Source: Methylobacterium sp. J-070 (GTDB taxonomy: Bacteria > Pseudomonadota > Alphaproteobacteria > Rhizobiales > Beijerinckiaceae). From it: DNA of 64,000 nucleotides. The translations under genes and the position numbers were made by a program. The notes beneath the pieces are model-generated. The model was not told the DNA's origin. It saw only the letters and a program-made list of their open reading frames with translations, and did no database searches. Of this stretch, positions 26,261 to 33,547 are shown in pieces. Numbering within the stretch: the stretch's first letter is position 1; every line of letters starts with the position of its first letter. The stretch covers positions 32,290 to 96,289 of the forward strand of contig NZ_JAKSXX010000291.1 in assembly GCF_022829385.1 (NCBI RefSeq), written 5' to 3'.

Positions 26261-27862
26261 ATGACATCGCTGAAGCGTTCCTTGCTCGGGTCTGCAATCG
26301 TCTTTGCGTCCCTCGGTGCCGCCCACGCTGCCGACCTGCCGGTCAAGAAGGCGGTTCCCATCGAGTACGTCCGCGTCTGCACCGCCTACGGTGCCGGCTT
26401 CTTCTACATTCCCGGCACCGACACCTGCCTGCGCGTCTCCGGCCGCGCCCGCTACGAAGGGGCCTACCAGACCTCGTCCAGCCGGCAGCCCGGCGCCAGC
26501 GGCGACACCTCGGGATACCGGGGGTTATTGCGCTTCAACCTCGATGCCCGCACGCAGACCGCCTACGGCACCCTGCGCGCCTTCGTGCGCCTCGACGCCG
26601 CTGCCCGCACGGGCGTCATCCATTCCGGGACGATGCTGCGCATCGGCCAGGCCTACGGCGCCACCGGTGTCGACGAGGCCGGCCGCGGGCAGCAATACGT
26701 GAACGTCGACAAGGCGTTCATCCAGTTCGCCGGCCTCACCGCCGGCCGCGCGTCGTCGTTCTACGACTTCTACGCCCACGACTTCGAGTTCTACGGCGCG
26801 ACCTCAGGTTCGGACAACGCGTCCACCAACCTGCTCGCCTACACGGGCACCTTCGACACCGGCCTGTCGGCGACCCTGTCGATGGAGGATCCGCTCTATA
26901 CCCGCTCGCCGGTCTTCGCGCCGACCGGGCCATCGGTCCCGGTTGCGCCCGTCTTCGTCGGCTACACCGACGGCGTGCCGTCCCGCTACGGCAATGTCGA
27001 CACCGTCCAGCGCTCGCGCCTGCCCGACTTCGTCGGCGTCCTTCGCATCGATCAGTCCTGGGGATCCGCCCAGCTGTCGGCGGCCACGCACGAGATCGAC
27101 GTCGGCAACCTCAGCACCGCCACGACCGCGGGCACCGGCGGCGTGCTGACCGGGATCCGGCACGCCAATACGGTGCAGGGCTGGGCCGTGCAGGGCGGCG
27201 TGAAGATCAACCTGCCGTCGATCGCACCGGGGGATGCCCTCTATCTGCAAGGGGCCTACGCCGACGGCGCGCAGACCTATGCCGGCTATTGCATGGTCGC
27301 CGGCTGCTACCGCCAGTCCAACACCGGCTTCGATACCCAGAAGTTCGAACAGTACTTCGCCGACGCGTCGATCAACCCGTTCACCGGTCAGCTCCAGACC
27401 TCGACCAGTTTCTCGGCGGTCGCGTCGTACCTGCATTACTGGTCGCCGGAATGGCGCTCGGCCGTCTTCGGCTCCTACGGCGAGCAGGATTTCTCTGCGG
27501 GCGCCCGTCTGGCCCAGGGTGCGCTCTACAATGTCGTGAGTTCGAGCAGCGCTGCCGCGTTCGGAAGCAACGCCGTCGGCGTGCCGGGCACCCGGTTCTA
27601 CCAGCTGAGCCAGGCCCTGCGCGACACCTATCAGTACGTGATCGGCGCAAGCCTCATCTGGTCGCCGGTGACCGATCTCGATATCGGCGTCGAGGCGTTC
27701 TACACCCAGGTCGGCGTGCGGAGCGGCCGGGTAATCGACTCCGACAAGAGCCCGACCGCCTACGCGAACGTCGCCGGCATCAACAACGGCACCTTCGTGC
27801 CGCGCACCGCGACTCAGGATTCGATGACGCATATCCGCTTCCGCGTTCAGCGCGACTTCTGA
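26261..27862 (+). CDS. Alphaproteobacterial general porin, paralog 3
   Basis: 533 residues, same family. The signal peptide (MTSLKRSLLGSAIVFASLGA, ending AHA) and silent sites differ more than between paralogs 1 and 2, so this copy is older or has escaped conversion. Family segments DLPVKKAVPIEYVRVCTAYG, FNLDARTQTAYGTLRAFVRL and the C-terminal RFRVQRDF are conserved. A loop insertion with two extra Cys (GYCMVAGCYRQ) is absent from paralogs 1 and 2 and could form a surface disulfide. Confidence 0.95.
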   Translation: MTSLKRSLLGSAIVFASLGAAHAADLPVKKAVPIEYVRVCTAYGAGFFYIPGTDTCLRVSGRARYEGAYQTSSSRQPGASGDTSGYRGLLRFNLDARTQTAYGTLRAFVRLDAAARTGVIHSGTMLRIGQAYGATGVDEAGRGQQYVNVDKAFIQFAGLTAGRASSFYDFYAHDFEFYGATSGSDNASTNLLAYTGTFDTGLSATLSMEDPLYTRSPVFAPTGPSVPVAPVFVGYTDGVPSRYGNVDTVQRSRLPDFVGVLRIDQSWGSAQLSAATHEIDVGNLSTATTAGTGGVLTGIRHANTVQGWAVQGGVKINLPSIAPGDALYLQGAYADGAQTYAGYCMVAGCYRQSNTGFDTQKFEQYFADASINPFTGQLQTSTSFSAVASYLHYWSPEWRSAVFGSYGEQDFSAGARLAQGALYNVVSSSSAAAFGSNAVGVPGTRFYQLSQALRDTYQYVIGASLIWSPVTDLDIGVEAFYTQVGVRSGRVIDSDKSPTAYANVAGINNGTFVPRTATQDSMTHIRFRVQRDF

Positions 27863-27925
27863 TGTGACAGGCTTGGGCGGGATCCCGGTCCCGCCCCGCC
27901 CCGGCCCGGCGCGGCGCGATGTCTT

Positions 27926-27948
27926 CGGCCCGGCCCCGTGCCGGGCCG
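27926..27948 (+). terminator. Hairpin after porin 3, without T-run
   Basis: CGGCCCGG and CCGGGCCG form an 8-bp stem at the same relative place as the porin 1 terminator, but no T-run follows. It looks like a decayed homologous terminator. Confidence 0.5.
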
Positions 27949-28183
27949 TGTCATGTGGGCGCTCCGCATGTCGAAACCGGCATGCGCGCCTAATCCCTGT
28001 CCCCCATACAGGTCGCGCGCTTTGTTCCCCGGTCCGCGTTGCCGCCCTGTGCGGGCGCTGATACGCCGGAGGCGACTTTATCTCCGCCGACCGCGCGGCC
28101 CGGGTCGCGACGGTCGGGGCGTCCCGGTCCGCGCGGCGAAGGCCGGAAGAGCCCGCGCGTGGTCGGAAGTCCGGAGGAAGACG
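27949..28183 (+). promoter_or_regulatory. Upstream region of the 2-hydroxycarboxylate transporter gene
   Basis: About 235 bases, GC-rich. GGAGGAAG at 28173-28180 is a strong ribosome site for ATG 28184. I see no copy of the palindrome found ahead of the TcuA-like gene. Confidence 0.4.
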
Positions 28184-29566
28184 ATGACCAGTACCGCTTC
28201 GACGAGTCCCGTGCCGGCCCCGGCCGAGACACCCATCGCCGAGCGCCGCGCCGCCCGGTTCTGGCCCGAGGGCTGGTGGCGCCTGGTCGACCTGAAGATC
28301 GGCATCATACCGCTCCCGGTCTACATCATCGTGGCGATCCTGCTCGTGGTCCTGGTCCAGGAAGGCGAGATCAAGCCGGATGGGCCGACCATGATCGCCG
28401 TCCTGGTGATGGGCGGCTTCACCTGCGCGGAGATCGGCAAGCGGATCCCGATCCTCCGGAATATCGGCGCCGGCGCGATCTTCGCGACCTTCATCCCCTC
28501 GGCGCTCGTCTACTACAAGTTTGTGCCGCCGCAGATGGAAAAGGCGATCATCGACTTCACCAAGTTCACCAACTTCCTCTACATCTACATCGCGACGATC
28601 ATCGTCGGCTCGATCCTGGGGATGGATCGCGACGTCCTGATCAAGGGCTTCCTCAAGATCTTCGCGCCCTTGGGCATCGGCTCGGTGGCGGCAGCCCTCG
28701 TCGGCACCCTGGTCGGCACGGCGCTGGGCCTCGGCCCGTACAAGACCTTCTTCTTCATCGTCGTCCCGATCATGGCCGGCGGCGTCGGAGAGGGCGCGAT
28801 CCCGCTCTCCATCGGCTACGCGGCGATCCTCGGCCAGCAGCAGGGGGTGGTCTTCGCGCAGGTGCTGCCGCCGGTGATGCTCGGATCGCTGACCGCGATC
28901 GTCCTCGCCGGCACCCTCAACTACGTCGGCAAGCGCTATCCCAACCTCACCGGCGAGGGGCGTCTCCAGCCGGATGCGACGGATATGAAATCGAGCGACG
29001 CGCAGGCCAAGTCCGAGGCGGCGCGGGGACAGATCGACGCCGCCACGATCGGCGCCGCGGGCCTGACCGCCATCACCCTCTACCTGCTCGGCGTCATGGC
29101 CCATCACTTGGTCGGCCTGCCGGCCCCCGTGGCGATGCTGTTCCTGGCGGTCTTCGCCAAGCTCGCCAGCGCCGTCTCGCCCCATCTGCAGGCCGGCGGC
29201 TTCGTGGTCTACAAGTTCGTCCAGGTCTCCATGACCTACCCGCTGCTCTTCGCCATCGGGGTGGCGCTGACGCCCTGGAACGAGCTGATGGCGGCCTTCA
29301 CCCTGGTGAACCTGATCACCATCGTGTCGACCGTGGTGACGCTGATGACCACGGGGTTCTTCGTCGGGCGCTGGCTCGGGATGTACCCGATCGAGACCGC
29401 GATCGTGAACGCCTGCCACAGCGGCCAGGGCGGCACCGGCGACGTGGCGATCCTGACGGCGGCAAACCGGATGGCGCTGATGCCGTTCGCCCAGATCGCC
29501 ACCCGGATCGGCGGCGCCCTCACGGTGACCGGGACGATCATCGCGATGAAATGGATCGGTGCCTGA
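28184..29566 (+). CDS. 2-hydroxycarboxylate transporter family protein (CitS/malate type)
   Basis: 460 residues. Sodium- or proton-coupled symporter for citrate, malate or related acids in the inner membrane, TC 2.A.24. Around eleven hydrophobic segments. The two reentrant-loop motifs of the family are both visible: GGVGEGAIPLS in the first half and GQGGTGDVAILTAANRM in the second half, each with the GGxG core. The gene has a strong ribosome site (GGAGGAAG). It is followed after 35 bases by an MFS transporter gene of citrate/tricarballylate type, so the two are probably cotranscribed and the pair links it to tricarboxylate use; the exact substrate is inferred. Confidence 0.93.
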   Translation: MTSTASTSPVPAPAETPIAERRAARFWPEGWWRLVDLKIGIIPLPVYIIVAILLVVLVQEGEIKPDGPTMIAVLVMGGFTCAEIGKRIPILRNIGAGAIFATFIPSALVYYKFVPPQMEKAIIDFTKFTNFLYIYIATIIVGSILGMDRDVLIKGFLKIFAPLGIGSVAAALVGTLVGTALGLGPYKTFFFIVVPIMAGGVGEGAIPLSIGYAAILGQQQGVVFAQVLPPVMLGSLTAIVLAGTLNYVGKRYPNLTGEGRLQPDATDMKSSDAQAKSEAARGQIDAATIGAAGLTAITLYLLGVMAHHLVGLPAPVAMLFLAVFAKLASAVSPHLQAGGFVVYKFVQVSMTYPLLFAIGVALTPWNELMAAFTLVNLITIVSTVVTLMTTGFFVGRWLGMYPIETAIVNACHSGQGGTGDVAILTAANRMALMPFAQIATRIGGALTVTGTIIAMKWIGA

Positions 29567-29601
29567 CCGGCATCCGGGAGCGTTGCGGGGAGGGTTGCGT
29601 C

Positions 29602-30909
29602 ATGGTGGGTGATCCCGGTGCCGTCGAGGCGACCCTCAAATCCAGGATCGGGGCGATCCTCCGCGCGACGAGCGGCAACTTCCTGGAGATGTTCGATTTC
29701 TTCCTGTTCGGGTTCTACGCCAGCGCCATCGCGAAGGCGTTCTTCCCGTCGGGCAACGAGACCACCGAGCTGCTGCTGACCTTCGGCACGTTCTGGCTCG
29801 GGGCGCTGATGCGCCCCCTCGGGGCGATCGTGCTCGGCGCCTACATCGACCGGATCGGGCGCCGGAAGGGCCTGATCGTCACCCTGGCGATCATGGCGAG
29901 CGGCACGGTGCTGATCGCCTTCTGCCCGAGCTACGACACGATCGGTCTCGCGGCCCCGCTGATCGTGCTGGCCGGCCGCCTGCTCCAGGGCTTCTCGGCG
30001 GGCGTCGAGATCGGCGGCGTCTCGATCTACCTGTTCGAGATCGCCACGCCCCAGCGGCGCGGTTTCTACACGTCGTTCCAGTCGGCGAGCCAGCAGGTGG
30101 CGATCCTGTTCGCCGCCCTGATCGGCTACGGGCTGAACGCTCTCCTGACCAAGCAGCAGATCGGCGATTTCGGCTGGCGGATCCCGTTCCTGATCGGCTG
30201 CCTGATCGTGCCGTTCATCTTCTTCATCCGGCGCTCGCTCCAGGAGACGCAGGCCTTCGCCGCGCGCACCCATCACCCCGGGACCCGCGAGATCCTCACC
30301 ACGGTCGCGGCCAACTGGCGGATCGTGCTGCTCGGCATGATGCTGACGACGATGACGACGGTGACCTTCTACATGATCACCGTCTACACCCCGACCTTCG
30401 GCAGGACCGTCCTGAAGCTCACCGAGGCCGACAGCCTGATGGTGACGCTGTGCGTGGCGATCACCAACTTCCTCTGGCTGCCCGTGGGCGGCGCGCTCTC
30501 GGACGCGGTCGGGCGCAAGCCCGTGCTGCTCGCGATCTCGATCCTGTCGCTGCTGACGACCTACCCGGCCCTGCACTGGCTCGTGGTCGATCCGACCTTC
30601 GCCAAGATGCTCGCCGTCGAATTGTGGTTCTCGTTCTTCTTCGGCGTCTACAACGGCGCGATGGTGGTGTCGCTGTCCGAGGTCGTGCCGGCGCATGTGC
30701 GGGCGAGCGGGTTCTCGCTGGCCTACAGCCTCGCCACAGCGCTGTTCGGCACCGCCACCCCGATGGTCTCGACCGTCCTGATCGAGAAGACCGGCGACCG
30801 GGCGGCGCCGAGCTACTGGCTGATGGCGGCCGCCGCCTGCGGCATCGTCGCGACATTGGCCCTGTTCCGGGGGCGCCCGCAGATCGAGCGTGTCCCCGCC
30901 CACGCCTGA
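29602..30909 (+). CDS. MFS transporter, citrate/tricarballylate:proton symporter type (TcuC-like)
   Basis: 435 residues, twelve predicted helices. The start NFLEMFDFFLFGFYASAIAKAFFP and the loop motif GAYIDRIGRRKGL belong to the metabolite:H+ symporter group that contains E. coli-type CitA and Salmonella TcuC. GRLLQGFSAGVEIGG is another group signature. ATG 29602 is preceded by GGGAGG at a good distance. With the TcuA-like dehydrogenase encoded 0.9 kb downstream it makes tricarballylate or citrate the most likely substrate. Both this and the preceding transporter would bring in similar acids by unrelated folds. Confidence 0.9.
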   Translation: MVGDPGAVEATLKSRIGAILRATSGNFLEMFDFFLFGFYASAIAKAFFPSGNETTELLLTFGTFWLGALMRPLGAIVLGAYIDRIGRRKGLIVTLAIMASGTVLIAFCPSYDTIGLAAPLIVLAGRLLQGFSAGVEIGGVSIYLFEIATPQRRGFYTSFQSASQQVAILFAALIGYGLNALLTKQQIGDFGWRIPFLIGCLIVPFIFFIRRSLQETQAFAARTHHPGTREILTTVAANWRIVLLGMMLTTMTTVTFYMITVYTPTFGRTVLKLTEADSLMVTLCVAITNFLWLPVGGALSDAVGRKPVLLAISILSLLTTYPALHWLVVDPTFAKMLAVELWFSFFFGVYNGAMVVSLSEVVPAHVRASGFSLAYSLATALFGTATPMVSTVLIEKTGDRAAPSYWLMAAAACGIVATLALFRGRPQIERVPAHA

Positions 30910-31016
30910 CGGACGGCTTCGCGCCGTCTCGTCCCGGATCACCGTCTACGCACGTCCCAGGGGTCCGGGACAAGGGTGGGCCTTTCGTCGAAGACGCGCG
31001 CTGAGCCGGCCGCCGC

Positions 31017-31670
31017 TCAGCTCTCCTGCCAGATCCGGATCCGGGCCTTGAAGGCGGCGCGGATATGCGCCCGGGCGGCGGCCTCCGCGCCGTCGCCGTC
31101 ATGGGCCCGGATCGCCGCCACGATGGCGGCATGCTCGGCCAGCGATTCCGCGGCGCGGTCGGGGGCCGACAGGGTGGTGGCCCCCGGCAGCAGCACCAGC
31201 GACAGCCGCATCGTCTCGAGGGTGCCCTGGAGGAAGCGGTTGCGCGCCGCCCCGTGGATCTGCCGGTGGAACAGACGGTTGGTCCGCGCCAGCGCGGGCG
31301 CGTCTCTCAGCAGCGTTCGGTCCCGGGCGACCATCTCCTCCAGGATCTCGGTCTCGACCGCGCTGGCGTGGATCGCGGCGAGCCGCGCCGCCGTCCCCTC
31401 CAGCACCTCGCGCAGGTCGTAGAGTTCGCTGACCTGCCCGTAATCGAGCCGCGCCACGCTGGCGCCCCGGTGCGGCTCGTGCGCGACCAGGCCCTGCGCC
31501 TCCAGCCGTCCGAGCGCCTCGCGGACCGGCGTGCGGCTGATCTGGAACCGTTCGGCGAGGTCTGCCTCGCGCAGGCGGCTGCCGGGGGCGAGCTCGCCCT
31601 CCTCGATCGCCTGCAGCAGGCGCTCGTAGGCGCCGGCGCCGCTGGAGCGCTCCGCTTCGCTGGCCTTCAT
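31017..31670 (-). CDS. GntR-family transcriptional regulator, FCD subfamily
   Basis: 217 residues from ATG 31670, chosen because GGAGA lies six bases upstream. N-terminal winged HTH at about 12-75 (LREADLAERFQISRTPVREA, then LGRLEAQGLVAHEPHRGASV) and an all-helical FCD ligand domain from about 80 to 210 with likely metal ligands in the NRLFHRQIHGAA and SLAEHAAIVAAI segments. FCD regulators respond to small organic acids. It is divergent from the TcuA-like gene and convergent with the MFS gene, and a palindrome in the shared upstream region is its probable operator. It probably controls the tricarboxylate module, in place of the LysR-type TcuR of Salmonella. Confidence 0.92.
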   Translation of the reverse strand: MKASEAERSSGAGAYERLLQAIEEGELAPGSRLREADLAERFQISRTPVREALGRLEAQGLVAHEPHRGASVARLDYGQVSELYDLREVLEGTAARLAAIHASAVETEILEEMVARDRTLLRDAPALARTNRLFHRQIHGAARNRFLQGTLETMRLSLVLLPGATTLSAPDRAAESLAEHAAIVAAIRAHDGDGAEAAARAHIRAAFKARIRIWQES

Positions 31671-31730
31671 TCCGGGCTCTCCTCGCCTGGCCATAGCGTG
31701 AAAACACACCGTTCGGAACGCTTGCGATGG

Positions 31731-31752
31731 ATTGCATACAGACGTATACAAT
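31731..31752. promoter_or_regulatory. Candidate GntR/FCD operator palindrome
   Basis: ATTGCATAC, four bases AGAC, then GTATACAAT: the second half is the complement of the first at 8 of 9 positions. It lies between the divergent starts of the regulator (31670) and the TcuA-like gene (31784). The GTATAC core is typical of FCD-type GntR operators (T-N-G-T-N-N-N-A-C-N-A class). Confidence 0.7.
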
Positions 31753-31783
31753 CCTGATGTCAATGGCAGGCGAGGAGGCGGAG

Positions 31784-33280
31784 ATGCAGCGTCCGGGCGA
31801 AGGATCTTGGGATGTCGTCGTGGTCGGGTCCGGCAACGCCGCGATGAGCGCCGGCCTGGCGGCCCTGGAACGCGGCGCCTCGGTGCTGATGATCGAGAAG
31901 GCCGACCGGGACCTCGCGGGCGGCAATACCGCCTATACGGCCGGCGCGATGCGCTTCGTCTACGAGGGCAACGACGACCTGATGCCCCTGCTCGCCGATC
32001 CCGAGGATCCACGGCTGCCCCGGACCGATTTCGGCGCCTACACGGCGCGGAAGTTCGAGGAGGACCTGCTCGGCTTCAATGACGGCCGCCCGCTCTCGCG
32101 CGAGCAGCGCATCCTGATCGACGAGAGCGGCGCGGCCCTGCGCTGGCTCTCCGCGCAGGGCGTGAAGTTCGAGCCGATCTATTCCCGCCAATCCTTCGAG
32201 AAGGACGGGCGCTTCGTCTTCTGGGGCGGCCTGACGCTCGCCACCCATGACGAGGGCTTCGGGCTCGCCCGTGCGGAACTCGCGGCGTTCACGAAGGCCG
32301 GCGGCGAGATCCGCTACGGCTGCCCGGCCACCGGGCTGATCGTCGAGGACGGCCGCGTCACCGGCGTGGAGACGCCGCAGGGCGAATTCCGGGCACGGGC
32401 CGTGGTGCTGGCCTGCGGCGGCTTCGAGTCGAACGCCGCCCTGCGGACGCGCTTCATCGGGGACGGCTGGGACAAGGCCCGGGTGCGGGGCACGCCGCAC
32501 AATCAGGGCGAGGGGCTCGAGATGGCCCTGGCGCTCGGCGCCAGGGCGCACGGCTTCTACGGAGGCTGCCACGCGACCCCGATGGACCTGCACACCCCCG
32601 ACTACGGCAATCTCGACCTGCCGCACGGCGAGCGCAAGCATTACCGGAAGATCTGCTACTTCCTCGGTCTGATGCTCAACGCCGACGGGCAGCGTTTCGT
32701 CGATGAAGGACAGAATTTCCGGAACTACACCTACGCCCAGTTCGGCCGCGCGATCATGGAGCAGCCCGGGCACGTGGCGTGGCAGATCTTCGACGCCAAG
32801 GTCGATCACCTGCTCTACAGCGAGTACCGGTTCCACGACGCCCATTTCGTCGAGGCCGAGACCCTGGACGGGCTGCTCGACAGGCTCGAGGGCATCGACC
32901 GGGCGGCGGCGAAGCGGACCATCGCGGATTTCAACGCCGCCGTGGACCAGACCGTGGCGTTCGATCCGACCGTGAAGGACGGGCGCGGCACCAAGGGCCT
33001 CGCCCTGCCGAAGTCGAACTGGGCGCAGACGATCGAGACCGGCCCGTTCAAGGCCTACCCGGTCACGGGCGGGATCACCTTCACCTACGGCGGCGTCGAG
33101 GTCGGCGACGACGGCGGCGTGAAGCGGGACGACGGCAGCGTCATTCCGGGGCTCTATGCCTGCGGCGAGATGGTGGGCGGGGTGTTCTTCAACGGCTATC
33201 CCGGCGGCTCGGGGCTGACCTCGGGCGTCGTGTTCGGCCGGCGGGCAGGCTACGGCGCCGCCGTTGGGGTGCGCGGATAA
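31784..33280 (+). CDS. tcuA: FAD-dependent tricarballylate dehydrogenase (TcuA-like)
   Basis: 498 residues from ATG 31784, picked because GAGGAGG sits just upstream; three earlier in-frame ATGs are less likely. Oxidises tricarballylate to cis-aconitate in the known Salmonella pathway, letting cells use this citrate analogue. The fumarate reductase/succinate dehydrogenase flavoprotein fold is clear: dinucleotide motif VVVVGSGNAAMSAGLAALE, FAD segment GGNTAYTAGAMRF, VVLACGGFE, and the C-terminal GLYACGEMVGGVFFNGYPGG with GSGLTSGVVFGRRAG. No TcuB (the Fe-S partner that re-oxidises FAD) is adjacent, so the electron acceptor is unclear. Confidence 0.9.
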   Translation: MQRPGEGSWDVVVVGSGNAAMSAGLAALERGASVLMIEKADRDLAGGNTAYTAGAMRFVYEGNDDLMPLLADPEDPRLPRTDFGAYTARKFEEDLLGFNDGRPLSREQRILIDESGAALRWLSAQGVKFEPIYSRQSFEKDGRFVFWGGLTLATHDEGFGLARAELAAFTKAGGEIRYGCPATGLIVEDGRVTGVETPQGEFRARAVVLACGGFESNAALRTRFIGDGWDKARVRGTPHNQGEGLEMALALGARAHGFYGGCHATPMDLHTPDYGNLDLPHGERKHYRKICYFLGLMLNADGQRFVDEGQNFRNYTYAQFGRAIMEQPGHVAWQIFDAKVDHLLYSEYRFHDAHFVEAETLDGLLDRLEGIDRAAAKRTIADFNAAVDQTVAFDPTVKDGRGTKGLALPKSNWAQTIETGPFKAYPVTGGITFTYGGVEVGDDGGVKRDDGSVIPGLYACGEMVGGVFFNGYPGGSGLTSGVVFGRRAGYGAAVGVRG

Positions 33281-33305
33281 GGGCATCGGCGCAGCGCGAC
33301 GGTTT

Positions 33306-33477
33306 CCCTCCCCCCCTGCGGGGGAGGGTGGCCCCCGGAGCGGGTCGGAAGAGGGGAGCCCGGCTTCCGGAGCGATCGCGACGGGCTTCGCATCCTGAAC
33401 CGTCGCGCTGCCCCTCTCCCGACCCCTGCTACGCAAGGGCCAAGCTCCCCCGAAGAGGGTGGAGGGGACGCAGCGTG
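33306..33477. repeat. Inverted-repeat element of the 16.6-kb family
   Basis: Left arm 33306-33360 and right arm 33411-33477 are imperfect inverted copies. CCCCTCTCCCGACCCCTGCT and ACCGTCGC blocks match the element at 16591-16768. It fills most of the gap between the TcuA-like gene and addB. Confidence 0.8.
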
Positions 33478-33547
33478 GACGGTCCGGCACACCGAGCGAC
33501 CCGCCGCCCCCTGTCCGTGACCCCGCCGCGGGCGTAGAACCCGTCGC

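Noticed and set aside
26804..29419. 871-codon minus-strand frame across porin 3 and the 2-HCT transporter
   Set aside because: Runs across two clear plus-strand genes and their intergenic space; His/Asp-rich shadow translation.
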